A DNA stretch of 64,000 nucleotides, taken from contig NZ_CP009287.1 of assembly GCF_000758705.1 (NCBI RefSeq), forward strand, positions 2,108,001 through 2,172,000. Reading direction: 5' to 3'. Origin of the DNA: Paenibacillus graminis. Its GTDB lineage: Bacteria > Bacillota > Bacilli > Paenibacillales > Paenibacillaceae. Below are positions 34,333 through 44,162 of the stretch, one piece after another. Within the stretch, counting starts at the first letter, position 1, and each line of letters starts with the position of its first letter. Made by a program: the position numbers and the translations under genes. The notes beneath the pieces are model-generated. The model did not search any database. It saw nothing but the letters and a program-made list of their open reading frames with translations, and was not told the origin of the DNA.

Positions 34333-35235
34333 ATGAACAAAACCAAGAATGCCGCTTTTGCCTACAGCTTTCTGCTGCCGAGCGCACTGCTCACGCTGGT
34401 GCTGGGAATTTACCCGATTGCCTGGGCATTCCGCTACATGTTCTACAATTACAAGGGTTATGGAACCGCCCGGTTTATCGGCCTCGATAATTTCAGCCGG
34501 ATTTTGCGCGACGCAGAGTTTTGGGACTCGGTCGTGAATACATTTGTGTATGCGGGAGGCAAGCTGCTGCTCTCGATCCCGCTGTCCCTGCTGCTGGCGG
34601 CGATTCTAAACCGCAAGATCAGGGGGAGACAGCTGCTGCGGGCAGTCTTTTTCATGCCAACAGTAATCAGTACAGCCGTCATGGCTGTGGTCTTTTTCAC
34701 CATTTTCAATTCATACAACGGAATTCTGAACCAGTTCCTGATCAAATTTAACATTTCATCCTCGGGCATTGACTGGCTGGGACCCAAACATGCCATGCTT
34801 ACGGTCATTCTGGTGGCGGTGTGGGGTGCGGTCGGCAACTACATGCTGCTGTTCCTGGCCGGTTTGCAGAATATTCCCGAGGATGTTTATGAGAGCTCTT
34901 CGTTGGATGGAGCCAATAAAATACAGCAGTTCCGCTTCATCACCCTGCCGATGCTGGGACCTGTGCTGCAGATGGTCATCATGCTGGCGATCATCAACGC
35001 GCTGAAGGGCTATGAGAGCATAATGGTACTCACCGAAGGCGGCCCTGCCGGTAAAACGGAAGTAATGTTCCTTTACCTGTATAAGCTGTTCTTTCCGGTC
35101 GGCGGCAGCTCAGCCTCTACCCAGGTGCAGGAGTTTGGATATGGCAGTGCAGTCGCGTTCGTTTCTGCAGTTATCGTGGGAATGATTTCGTTGATCTATT
35201 TCTACGCCTCCAGACGAATGAATCGGATCGATTGA
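34333..35235 (+). CDS. Sugar ABC importer permease, MalF type
   Basis: 300-residue inner-membrane permease with about six membrane segments; EAA loop YESSSLDGANKIQQFRFITLPML near residue 190. ATG 34333 gives the family-like start MNKTKNAAFAYSFLLPS; an upstream in-frame frame to 34186 overlaps the lipoprotein gene and is rejected. GGAG lies 13 bases upstream, which is rather far. No ATPase in the operon. Confidence 0.88.
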   Translation: MNKTKNAAFAYSFLLPSALLTLVLGIYPIAWAFRYMFYNYKGYGTARFIGLDNFSRILRDAEFWDSVVNTFVYAGGKLLLSIPLSLLLAAILNRKIRGRQLLRAVFFMPTVISTAVMAVVFFTIFNSYNGILNQFLIKFNISSSGIDWLGPKHAMLTVILVAVWGAVGNYMLLFLAGLQNIPEDVYESSSLDGANKIQQFRFITLPMLGPVLQMVIMLAIINALKGYESIMVLTEGGPAGKTEVMFLYLYKLFFPVGGSSASTQVQEFGYGSAVAFVSAVIVGMISLIYFYASRRMNRID

Positions 35236-35248
35236 GGAGAGATGTGAC

Positions 35249-36085
35249 ATGAGAACAAAAGAGATAACGGGAAAGACGGTTTTATGGATCTTTTTGCTGG
35301 CACTCGCCTTTGTAACCTTGATCCCTGTTGTGATTACCATACTCGGTTCTTTCAAAACAAATATTGAACTGACCACAGGCGCCACCGTTCTGCCAAGCAA
35401 GTGGCATTTCTCCAACTACGCCAATGCCTGGGACAAAGCCAATTTCTCGACCTATACAATGAACAGTCTGATTGTGTCGCTGACCACGGTGGCCGGTACG
35501 CTGCTGGTAGCGTCCATGGCGGCTTATGTGGTAGACCGGATGGATTTTTTCGGCAAAAAAATCTATATCGGCATGCAGTCATTCACCATGTTTGTCGCCG
35601 TAGGTGCGGTGGTGCTGCGTCCGCAGTTCGATCTGATGGTCAAGCTGCATCTGCACAGCTCACTGTGGGGCGTCATTCTGATTCTGATCTCCGCGCATGC
35701 TTCGATCTTTTTTATCCTGCTAAGCTTCATGAAAGGCATTCCGCGTGAGCTGGACGAAGCCGCACGGATCGACGGCAGTTCGCTGGGCCGCACCTTTTGG
35801 ACTATTATCCTGCCGCTGCTGGGTCCCGGCCTGGGTGTTGGTGCGCTGTTCACCTTCCGCGGCGCGTGGAATGAATACCTGCTGCCGCTCGTGTTCACGA
35901 TGACGAAGCCGGAGCTGCAGACGCTCACGGTTGGCCTGGCGAACCTGAAATACGGCATTTCCGCAGCCTCGCAGACCCACTATATGATGGCCGGTGCCTG
36001 CCTGTCGATTTTGCCGATTCTGGTAGCTTATGTGTTTGCCAATAAATCCTTTATGCAGATGACGGCAGGCTCCCTGAAGGGATAG
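35249..36085 (+). CDS. Sugar ABC importer permease, MalG type
   Basis: 278-residue partner permease; membrane segments start at residue 11, and the EAA loop is LDEAARIDGSSLGRTFWTIILPL near residue 168. GAGGAGAG lies 8 bases before the ATG and only 13 bp separate it from its partner. A 119-bp gap then leads to the GH130 gene. Confidence 0.88.
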   Translation: MRTKEITGKTVLWIFLLALAFVTLIPVVITILGSFKTNIELTTGATVLPSKWHFSNYANAWDKANFSTYTMNSLIVSLTTVAGTLLVASMAAYVVDRMDFFGKKIYIGMQSFTMFVAVGAVVLRPQFDLMVKLHLHSSLWGVILILISAHASIFFILLSFMKGIPRELDEAARIDGSSLGRTFWTIILPLLGPGLGVGALFTFRGAWNEYLLPLVFTMTKPELQTLTVGLANLKYGISAASQTHYMMAGACLSILPILVAYVFANKSFMQMTAGSLKG

Positions 36086-36204
36086 GAACGCCCCGGGTAT
36101 CCGCTGACATTACTATCAACCATCAATACTACATCTAACAAGGATAATAGAACTATTAATTAGACTCTGACGATATTACAAGTACTAATCAGGAGGTTTA
36201 CAAC

Positions 36205-37206
36205 ATGACCGTTCAGGTTCCCTCAATCCTTACATCCAGTCCGCTGATTCAGCGCTATCCTGGCAATCCTGTTCTGGATGCGTCCAAGGTCCCCTATCCT
36301 ACAGCGCTAGTGTTCAATGCTGGCGTGACCAAATTTAAAGGCAAGTATGTCATGGTGTTCCGTAACGATTACGGCTCGCTTGCCGATCAGACCATTGAGC
36401 CGCATCACACCACCGACCTCGGGATCGCCTTCAGCGATGACGGAATCCACTGGGAGGCCAGTCCTAAGAAATGCTTCAAGCTGCATGACGAAGAGATTAT
36501 CCGCGCCTATGACCCGCGCCTGACGGTGATCGGGGACCGCTGCTATATGTGTTTTGCCGTGGATACCCATCATGGCATCCGGGGCGGGATTGCGGTGACG
36601 GATGATTTTGAGGAGTTTGAGATCCTCAGCCTGTCGTCGCCTGATCTGCGCAACATGGTGCTGTTCCCGGAGAAAATCGGCGGTAATTACGTCCGCCTGG
36701 AACGCCCGTTCACCGTGTACAGCCGGGGCGGGCAGGACCGCTTTGATACCTGGATTTCGGAATCCCCGGATTTGAAATATTGGGGCAATTCCGACCTGCT
36801 GTTCGCTGTGGAGCATGTGCCGTTCGCCAATGACAAGGTGGGACCTGCCGCGCCTCCGGTGAAGACGGACAAGGGCTGGCTGACGACTTTCCATGCGGTG
36901 GATATTGACCCGTCACGCGGCAAGCACGGCTGGGAGCCTGCCTGGAAGAAGCGGTATACCGCAGGCATCATGCTGCTGGATCTGGAGAATCCCAAAAAGA
37001 TTCTCGGCATGTATAAACAGCCGTTGCTCGCACCAGAGACCAGCTATGAAATTGACGGCGGCTTCCGCAACAACGTTATTTTTCCGGGCGGAATGATTCT
37101 GGAGGATAACGGCGAGGTCAAAATCTACTACGGCTCTGCGGATACGATTGAATGCCTTGCTACCGCGCATGTAGATGATCTGATCTCCCTATGCCTGAAA
37201 GGCTGA
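36205..37206 (+). CDS. GH130 beta-mannoside phosphorylase or mannosidase
   Basis: Five-bladed propeller enzyme of 333 residues, no signal peptide. The family pattern is clear: NPVLDASKVPYPTALVFNAGVTKFKGKYVMVFRND-like N-terminus, YDPRLTVIGDRCYMCFAVDT around residue 97, and the catalytic Asp there. GH130 members phosphorolyse or hydrolyse beta-mannosides inside the cell. Which of the two this one does cannot be decided by eye. AGGAGG precedes the ATG. It is coupled by TGATG to the next gene. Confidence 0.88.
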   Translation: MTVQVPSILTSSPLIQRYPGNPVLDASKVPYPTALVFNAGVTKFKGKYVMVFRNDYGSLADQTIEPHHTTDLGIAFSDDGIHWEASPKKCFKLHDEEIIRAYDPRLTVIGDRCYMCFAVDTHHGIRGGIAVTDDFEEFEILSLSSPDLRNMVLFPEKIGGNYVRLERPFTVYSRGGQDRFDTWISESPDLKYWGNSDLLFAVEHVPFANDKVGPAAPPVKTDKGWLTTFHAVDIDPSRGKHGWEPAWKKRYTAGIMLLDLENPKKILGMYKQPLLAPETSYEIDGGFRNNVIFPGGMILEDNGEVKIYYGSADTIECLATAHVDDLISLCLKG

Positions 37207-40200
37207 TGAACAGCATGACTAACGGGGAAACGAACGGCCGGTCGAACCGGATAACGAACAGGCTGACGAATCTGTGGGATGAACTGAAGAACCCGCCTGC
37301 CGCATACCGCTCCGTTCCGCTCTGGTCCTGGAATGACCGGCTGGAAAAAAAGGAGCTGGAGCGGCAGATTGAAGAGATGCACCTGGCGGGAATCGGCGGC
37401 TTCTTCATGCATGCCCGGGGCGGGCTGCAAACGCCGTACATGGGCGAAGAATGGATGGAGGCCATCCGCACTTCGATTGAGAAAAGCCGCGAGCTGGGGA
37501 TGAATGCCTGGTTCTATGACGAGAACGGTTGGCCCAGCGGTTTTGCAGACGGGAAGGTTCCCGCCAAAGGGCTGGACTATCAGCAGAAACGGCTGGTTTG
37601 TGAACAGGCTCCCTTTCAGGATGTTCCAGCGGAACGGATCATCGGCTGGTACGCCGCTGGAGCGGAGGGAGAAGCGGGCTACCGGCTGCTGCCCCCGGGT
37701 GAAGAAGCCCATGCTGATCTTCGAATCTGCTATGATGTGAATCCTTACTATACGGATACGCTCAGTGCTATGGCTGTAAAAGAATTTATCGACACCACTT
37801 ATGAGCGCTACTGGAGGCAATTTGGAGAAGAATACGGCAGGGAGCTGAGCGGTGTATTCACGGATGAGCCCCAGTTCGGCCGGGGCGGGCTGCCTTGGTC
37901 TTTTGAGCTGGAGGAGGTGTTCAGTACAAGACATGGCGGCAACTTGAAGGAGGTTCTGCCATCCCTCTTCTTGGAAACGGAGAACTGCAGTGCGGCCAGA
38001 TATGCTTACTGGGAGACCGTAACCTTTATGTTCACGCAGGCCTACGCCAAGCAAATCGGGGACTGGTGCGCAGACAAGGGCTGGTCGGCGACCGGACATG
38101 TCGTTGATGAGCAGGAGCTGATGCACCAGGTGACCTCTGTCGGCGATCCGATGGCCTTCTATGAGCATCTGCAGATTCCCGGCTGCGACTGGCTGGGCCG
38201 GTTCGTCGGAACCGATGCCATGGTGCCGAAGCAGGTCAGCTCGGTGGCCCGCCAGCTCGGCAAAAAGCGGACGGTCACCGAGAGCTTCGGCTGCTCCGGC
38301 TGGAACGTCAGCTTCGCGGACCTCAAGCGAATTGGCGAGTGGCAGTTTGTGCACGGCATCAATCTGATGTGCCAGCATTTGCAGGGGTACTCCTTAAGAG
38401 GGCTGCGCAAGCGGGATTACCCGCCGTCCCTGTTCTATCAGCAGCCGTGGTGGAGTGACTATAAAGGCTTCAACGACTATTTTGCCCGGCTGTCCCTGCT
38501 GCTGTCCGAAGGCACCGGCCAGGCGGAGGTGCTTCTGCTGCATCCGGTGCGCACAGCCTGGACGCTGCAGCGCGGCGCAGATTATTCCGCTGTGATCCCT
38601 TATCATGACGCATTCGCCCGGCTCGCCAGATGGCTGTGCCAAAGCCTGATTGAGCACGACTATGGCAGCGAGGGCATTATCGCCGGACATGGCCGGGTCA
38701 GCGGCGGCAGCTTCATAGTCGGCGAAGCGGCATACCGCGTAGTGATAGTGCCGCCAAGTGTGACGGTGGGCCGGCATACGGCAGAGCTGCTTCGGGAATT
38801 TTCTGCGCAGGGCGGGACGCTGATTGCTTTTGAGCCTTATCCGGTACTGGTTGACGGGCAGGAGGATGCAGAGTTCGCACGCTTCATGCAGGCAGCTGTC
38901 CTGCCGGAATGGAGCGGCGAAGCATTGTGCCGGGCGGTGTCTGCCGGGGTTGGACCATTCCTCCGTATTTCCGGCGGGAACGGGGAACGTGTTGCTGCGG
39001 ATACACTCAATGTGCGGACGCTGGAGCTTGCAGGTTCGATTCTGCATTATGTGGTGAACTCCGGCACGGAGTTCTACCCGCTGCTGAATATACAGCTGAC
39101 CCGCCAGGGCATAGTTTCACTGGTTGATCTGGAAACCGGAGAGATCCGTCCGCTGGAGCAGGAGCAGGTGCAGGTGGTGCAGAAGCAGAGGGGGCAGGAA
39201 CTACAGCCACAGGGCGTGCGCCTGCAGCTCCCGCTGCATCCCGGCCAATCCTATATGCTGAAGGTTGATCCGCTCCCGGATTCAGCTTCGTTTGCCGAGG
39301 ACAACAAGGCGGTTGCATCTGAGGGGCCCGGAGAGGACTCGGCAAACCAAGATGTTGTAGCAGTGAGACCGGCGGATATTAGGGAGCATGCAGATATGCG
39401 GGCAGCAGCGGCAGTGAAGCTGGGGCATGCCGGGGAAGAGCGAAGTGTGCGGGAACAAACGGTCCATCAAGAACGTTCGCAGATAGTGCTTGCCGCAGAT
39501 TGGGAAATTGTACATGCCGGTCTCAACAGCCTGACGCTGGACAACGCACGCCTTCGTGTAGATGGCGGCGAATGGTCGGAGCCGCAGCCTGTGATTTTTA
39601 TCCAGGAACAGCTGCTGGCTTATGGCCGGACGGTGACGGCGGAACTGGAATTTGCATTTGCAGTCAGCTTCGATACCACGAGGCAGCGGGAGATGTATCT
39701 CGTAATCGAACGGCCGGACGAGCTGGAGATTGAGCTGAACGGGGCCAGGGTAGAGACGGCCGGCAGCGGCTGGTGGCAGGATATCTCGTTCAGAACGATC
39801 GACATTAGCGGCCTGGCGGCTACAGGCCGGAACACGCTGGTTCTGCGAATGGAATTCCGCAGCTCGCAGGAAATTTCGGAGCGGCTGGCGCGGGCCAGGG
39901 CGTTTGAAGCAGAAGGCAACAAGCTGACGATTGATCAAGAGCTGGAAAGCATCTATCTGCTCGGCGATTTTGGAGTCCATTCCAGCTCAGGGTTCACGGA
40001 CGGGGAGCGGAGCGCTGTATGTACAGAAGGGCCTTTTCAATTGACGGAACCGGCCCGGCGGGTACAGACGGGGGATTTGACCCGTCAGGGTTTTCCGTTC
40101 TTCTCCGGCAGCCTCCGTATACGGCAGACGCTGGCACTTGATGCAGCGCAAGCTTCGGATGCGCAATGGTTTTTTCAAGCCCCCCCTGACGCAATAGTAA

Positions 40201-40535
40201 CCAAGCTGTTCATCAACGGATTGGAGGTGCGCAGCTTCCTGTGGGAGCCGTATCACGCAGACATTTCTTCTTTTTTGCACAGCGGGAGCAACGTCATTGA
40301 ACTGGAGATGACGGGCAGCTGCCGTAATCTGCTGGGACCGCATCATCATATCAAAGGTGAAGTTTACAAGGTTGGGCCGGACAGCTATAAGGATAAGCCG
40401 GGCTGGACCGACAAGGACCTGGATAAGGATACGCATGTGTATCAGACGCGGTACGCTTTTGTGAAGTTTGGACTGGCTGCTTCTCCGCTCATCGATGTAG
40501 AGCAGCCTCCCTTTGCCGATTTTTCAATTCTTTAG
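37206..40535 (+). CDS. Very large glycoside hydrolase, GH106-like
   Basis: Intracellular 1109-residue protein. The N-terminal third is a probable TIM barrel: RSVPLWSWNDRLEKKELERQ, IGGFFMHARGGLQTPYMG, WFYDENGWPSGFADG, GVFTDEPQFGRGG. Later parts contain beta-sandwich modules (IERPDELEIELNGARVE and LFINGLEVRSFLW look like jelly-roll carbohydrate-binding segments). The layout resembles GH106 alpha-L-rhamnosidases and related large enzymes, but the activity is inferred. ATG 37206 overlaps the GH130 stop as TGATG, a better start than 37191. Glu or Asp residues in DEPQFG are candidate catalytic residues. Its 3' end overlaps a convergent gene by 47 bp. Confidence 0.7.
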   Translation: MNSMTNGETNGRSNRITNRLTNLWDELKNPPAAYRSVPLWSWNDRLEKKELERQIEEMHLAGIGGFFMHARGGLQTPYMGEEWMEAIRTSIEKSRELGMNAWFYDENGWPSGFADGKVPAKGLDYQQKRLVCEQAPFQDVPAERIIGWYAAGAEGEAGYRLLPPGEEAHADLRICYDVNPYYTDTLSAMAVKEFIDTTYERYWRQFGEEYGRELSGVFTDEPQFGRGGLPWSFELEEVFSTRHGGNLKEVLPSLFLETENCSAARYAYWETVTFMFTQAYAKQIGDWCADKGWSATGHVVDEQELMHQVTSVGDPMAFYEHLQIPGCDWLGRFVGTDAMVPKQVSSVARQLGKKRTVTESFGCSGWNVSFADLKRIGEWQFVHGINLMCQHLQGYSLRGLRKRDYPPSLFYQQPWWSDYKGFNDYFARLSLLLSEGTGQAEVLLLHPVRTAWTLQRGADYSAVIPYHDAFARLARWLCQSLIEHDYGSEGIIAGHGRVSGGSFIVGEAAYRVVIVPPSVTVGRHTAELLREFSAQGGTLIAFEPYPVLVDGQEDAEFARFMQAAVLPEWSGEALCRAVSAGVGPFLRISGGNGERVAADTLNVRTLELAGSILHYVVNSGTEFYPLLNIQLTRQGIVSLVDLETGEIRPLEQEQVQVVQKQRGQELQPQGVRLQLPLHPGQSYMLKVDPLPDSASFAEDNKAVASEGPGEDSANQDVVAVRPADIREHADMRAAAAVKLGHAGEERSVREQTVHQERSQIVLAADWEIVHAGLNSLTLDNARLRVDGGEWSEPQPVIFIQEQLLAYGRTVTAELEFAFAVSFDTTRQREMYLVIERPDELEIELNGARVETAGSGWWQDISFRTIDISGLAATGRNTLVLRMEFRSSQEISERLARARAFEAEGNKLTIDQELESIYLLGDFGVHSSSGFTDGERSAVCTEGPFQLTEPARRVQTGDLTRQGFPFFSGSLRIRQTLALDAAQASDAQWFFQAPPDAIVTKLFINGLEVRSFLWEPYHADISSFLHSGSNVIELEMTGSCRNLLGPHHHIKGEVYKVGPDSYKDKPGWTDKDLDKDTHVYQTRYAFVKFGLAASPLIDVEQPPFADFSIL

Positions 40536-41019
40536 CCAGCTTGGAGCTGCGGAATCCCTTTTGACGGATAAATTCTTTAATTTCACTAATGCTCATAAAA
40601 GACAGCCGGACATGATAATAGTTGATATACTCCACCAGCGCAAAAAGATACAGGAACAAGCACCAATACCGCTCCACCGAACGTGATACCATCAGATCTA
40701 GCTGAATCAGGAGTGCAATGGCAAGGAAGGCCAGATTGCATTTCCGGAACCGGCTGAACCATCGCAGCTGCCGGGCAGGCAGAGCCGAATAATCCTTGCG
40801 CCGGACCTGTTTCCACTTGAAGAACCAGTAATAGCTGCCTTGGAGCAGAATGAACTCCAGCACAACAAAGATGAAAACAGACGATAAAGAAGCTAAGTAG
40901 GCCGCTGCCCAGTCAAACATTAGCAGATATAATACCCAGAGCACGGCAAACATAATGACAGCAAACAGTTCGCCGGTAAATAGACTGTACAATTTTTGGG
41001 CGATGTGTTTTTTTCGCAT
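40489..41019 (-). CDS. Membrane protein of unknown function
   Basis: 176-residue protein with four hydrophobic segments (around FAVIMFAVLWVLYLLMF, SVFIFVVLEFILLQ, CNLAFLAIALLIQL and CLFLYLFALVEYIN) and a basic C-terminal tail. GGGGA lies just upstream of ATG 41019; a start at 41055 has no site. It is convergent with, and overlaps by 47 bp, the large glycosidase gene. I do not recognise the family. Confidence 0.75.
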   Translation of the reverse strand: MRKKHIAQKLYSLFTGELFAVIMFAVLWVLYLLMFDWAAAYLASLSSVFIFVVLEFILLQGSYYWFFKWKQVRRKDYSALPARQLRWFSRFRKCNLAFLAIALLIQLDLMVSRSVERYWCLFLYLFALVEYINYYHVRLSFMSISEIKEFIRQKGFRSSKLAKELKNRQREAALHR

Positions 41020-41213
41020 ATTGTCCCCGTTTCCATAATGAACTATAATTCTCATTCTAAGACAATTAGCAGCCTGATGCCACCTGGAAATCGCAGGGGA
41101 GGACGAACTGGAGATGAATGTGGAAGTGTACGGAGAAGCATCGTAATCTGAGTAGATTAACCCATATCAGCTTTCTGTCATATCCTATGGAAAAAGCCAA
41201 AAGGGTGAATGGA

Positions 41214-42239
41214 ATGACGGAAATACAAATAGCTGCTGTGGGAGACCTTATGGTCAAACGGTATATTATTTCGGAGGCCAGACAGTCTGACGGCACCTAT
41301 TCGTTCGACCCCTTGTTTGCGAAGGTGGCTCCATATCTGAAACAGGCAGATCTGACGATCGGAAATCTTGAAACCACCTTTGCCGGAAACGGGCCAAACT
41401 CCCGGAGAACGCTACGGTCTTCCGGCCCGATATTCAAGTGCCCGGATGAACTGGCCCCGGCGCTAAAAAAAGCCGGGTTTGATGTCTTAGTAACGGCAAA
41501 CAATCACTGTATGGATTATGGGGTCCCGGGTCTGATCCGGACGCTGCATGTACTGGACCGCCATGGCCTCAGCCATACCGGTACCTCCAGGTCATTGGAA
41601 GAATCCAGGCAAGTTCTGATCCAGAACGTAAAAGGGATTAAGATCGGAATCCTCTCCTATACGGCAGGAACCAACAGGATTCCCGTACCGGCGGGCCGGC
41701 CATGGCTCGTCAACCGGATTGATACCGCCAAAATCAGCCGGGAAATCCGGGAATTAAAAAAGAAGGCCGATCTGGTTTTGCTGTATATGCATTTTGGAAA
41801 CGAATATCACTATACGCCCAACAAGAGGCAAAAACAGCTGGTAAACCTCTTCTTTAAAAATGGCGCCAACATCATTCTGGGATCTCATCCGCATGTTCTC
41901 CAGCCCATGGAATCCCGGGGAAAGAAAAAATTTGTGATTTATTCGCTGGGTAACTTTGTGTCTACTAAACTTATGAATATTCCTTATACACAAAGCGGAA
42001 TCATTCTTAATCTCACCATTCAAAAGGATCCAAAAGGACACACGAATATCACCAGCGTCAATTACATCCCGACCGGCGTGGACCGGAGAATGACAAGCGG
42101 CGGCAGAAGTACTGAGATTGTCCCTCTCCGCGATGTATTGAAGCCGGGCGTTTCAGATCGGACGGGCCGGCGGAATAATCTGAATCGGATGTTGAACCAT
42201 ACCGAGTCCATTCTGAAGAGGGAAAAGAGCCGTCATTAA
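41214..42239 (+). CDS. CapA-family phosphoesterase-like protein
   Basis: 341-residue member of the CapA/PgsA group (calcineurin-like metallophosphoesterase fold). It has VGDLMVKR, NLETTFAGNG, TANNHCMDYG, YMHFGNEYHYTPNKRQKQL and ILGSHPHVLQPME, which match the metal-binding motifs of the family. Family members take part in poly-gamma-glutamate export or in unrelated hydrolase roles. No signal peptide or membrane anchor is seen from this start, unlike PgsA. ATG 41214 follows AAGGGTGA. Monocistronic; a hairpin follows at 42281. Confidence 0.82.
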   Translation: MTEIQIAAVGDLMVKRYIISEARQSDGTYSFDPLFAKVAPYLKQADLTIGNLETTFAGNGPNSRRTLRSSGPIFKCPDELAPALKKAGFDVLVTANNHCMDYGVPGLIRTLHVLDRHGLSHTGTSRSLEESRQVLIQNVKGIKIGILSYTAGTNRIPVPAGRPWLVNRIDTAKISREIRELKKKADLVLLYMHFGNEYHYTPNKRQKQLVNLFFKNGANIILGSHPHVLQPMESRGKKKFVIYSLGNFVSTKLMNIPYTQSGIILNLTIQKDPKGHTNITSVNYIPTGVDRRMTSGGRSTEIVPLRDVLKPGVSDRTGRRNNLNRMLNHTESILKREKSRH

Positions 42240-42280
42240 CATCCACCGGTCTGCTCACCGGAACATCATTGTTTGATAAA

Positions 42281-42322
42281 ACAGCGGTAGTCCAGGACGT
42301 TATTGTCCGTGGCTGCCGCTGT
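42281..42322 (+). terminator. Long hairpin after the CapA-like gene
   Basis: ACAGCGG pairs with CCGCTGT, with further pairing inside (GTCCAGGAC region). The tail is TCCTGTT, not a clean T-run, so it is a probable rather than certain terminator. Confidence 0.5.
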
Positions 42323-42458
42323 TCCTGTTAAGGGTGGAGAATAACGGTCTGTCCGCCTAATTGTCCTGTCTGCCGGAACAGGCTATGATAATAGGTAACC
42401 CGCGGCTAGCCGTATGGGAGCGCAAAAAAAATCTTACCTCTGCATAAAGGAGCTTTGG

Positions 42459-44120
42459 ATGAATATGGATCACACACTGGAAGCGCTTTTAGACGAAATG
42501 AAACAGGAGATTGACCAATGGGTAGCCTATATTAGCAATATCGACGCGGAAAAAATCGTGAAACGCACCCCGCTGCAGGTGGGGATTCACGGTCATGCTC
42601 TGCTCGAATATGCCAGGGGCAGGGTGGACGTGACGGATGGGGAGCTCGATTTAACGATGCCGGAAGGCAAGGGCGGCCCCAACGAGTGGCTGACCGGGGA
42701 ACAAGTGCGGGAGCAGATCGTCCCTGAGCTTGCTTCCTACATGCAGCATAAATTGAACGGGATGCCGCCGGCAATAATCGATTATCAATTTACTTTTAAC
42801 GGCAAGTTCCGGGTGCGGGAAGGCGGGGTCAACGTCCGTATTCTTGAATACGTCGACGAGACGAAGAAGAAACTGCTGCTGGACCGAATCTCCGCCTATA
42901 TCGGGAATAAGCTCGAAGCGGGACAATATCCGACCAAACCCTTGGAGACGTTTTTCCTGTCCAGGCATCTGTTGGATGAGGGACTGTTTCCGGAGGCGGA
43001 CCCTGGCCGGATCATTTCTGTTTTCGAGAACATTCAACAATTGAATAAAGGAAACAAACATCTAGCCGAGCACCGGAATCATCTGAGCGGGGCTTTGCGG
43101 AATTGGGTGGAGAACCATTGGTTGCCCCGTTATTTCGATAATACAGGAACAGAGTGGCAGAAAGTATACAAGAAAAAAAGCGATGCCCGGCTGGACAATA
43201 CCGAGCAAGGTCTAGTCGAACTGGTCCTTTATTCCGCAATCCTGATTCTGAAATATGATCCTTCCTATAGCAGAAGTGCGGGGCTGGCGATGTTGAATTG
43301 CGCTGTCGAGTTGGGAAGCGCCCGGGCCAAACGTCTGACTGTGGAAGGCAGCGGAACGTTCGCCCGGGAAGATATCAGCCTTCGTGATGAATTTGCGGAA
43401 TGCACAGCCAACGATGTGTTTGCCGAAGTGACCATAGCCATTAAGCAAGAAACGGAGGAGAGCTACGCACGTGCGCTCCGGTTTCTTACCCGCTTGCTAA
43501 GCTTGGGTTTCCCTAAGAGCTATCAAATCAAGCTGAAGTCCTCCGTCAAACAATGGCTGCCGGTCAAAGGATTGGCCAAGTCGGGCACGCACCGTTTCTT
43601 TGCCAACGCTTTGGAGTATCCGAAACTGCATCCTTTGCTGGAGGAGTACGCCGGGGTGGCGATGGAAACCTTCGAATGGTATACGGATACGGAAGGGGAA
43701 AAAAGCTGCATGCCGGGCAGTTATGCGGTCTTCGGCCTTGGACTCGCGGATCGGGCTTATTTTCCATTAGTAGAACAATATATGGAGAAGGTCGACGAAG
43801 AACACCAGTCCGTTCAGAACGGCTTCACGGTAGCTTTGGCCGGACGGCATGGCGTTAACGCGGAGACCATTTCTACGCTGGTGAAGTGCATGCTGCATAG
43901 CGGCGATTCGATGAAGCTGAAGATCGGTGCCGAGCTGGCAGACGACAGGCATCTCAGGCTGCTGATAGATCAAGTTCGCGGTCTTAAACGCCATGAAGTG
44001 GAGCATATCGTATACTTGGTCTGGGGCGGAACGGACAAGCTGAAAAGAATCGCCGGAAAAGCCGAAGGGGAGCGGGGGAAATGGCTCTCCGAGCTGGCGC
44101 AGGCCGCCAGCCGCGGCTAA
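42459..44120 (+). CDS. DUF6138-like cytosolic protein
   Basis: 553-residue helical protein without signal peptide. It begins MNMDHTLEALLDEMKQEID and shows a conserved-looking block (KIVKRTPLQVGIHGHALLEY, then ARGRVDVTDGELDL). I place it in DUF6138 from memory, with moderate certainty; its function is unknown. AAAGGAG lies 6 bases before ATG 42459. The gene stands alone between a hairpin and a convergent ROK regulator gene. Confidence 0.6.
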   Translation: MNMDHTLEALLDEMKQEIDQWVAYISNIDAEKIVKRTPLQVGIHGHALLEYARGRVDVTDGELDLTMPEGKGGPNEWLTGEQVREQIVPELASYMQHKLNGMPPAIIDYQFTFNGKFRVREGGVNVRILEYVDETKKKLLLDRISAYIGNKLEAGQYPTKPLETFFLSRHLLDEGLFPEADPGRIISVFENIQQLNKGNKHLAEHRNHLSGALRNWVENHWLPRYFDNTGTEWQKVYKKKSDARLDNTEQGLVELVLYSAILILKYDPSYSRSAGLAMLNCAVELGSARAKRLTVEGSGTFAREDISLRDEFAECTANDVFAEVTIAIKQETEESYARALRFLTRLLSLGFPKSYQIKLKSSVKQWLPVKGLAKSGTHRFFANALEYPKLHPLLEEYAGVAMETFEWYTDTEGEKSCMPGSYAVFGLGLADRAYFPLVEQYMEKVDEEHQSVQNGFTVALAGRHGVNAETISTLVKCMLHSGDSMKLKIGAELADDRHLRLLIDQVRGLKRHEVEHIVYLVWGGTDKLKRIAGKAEGERGKWLSELAQAASRG

Positions 44121-44162
44121 CCTTGGTGATGTTCGTACGGATTTGGGGGGATCACACCATCC

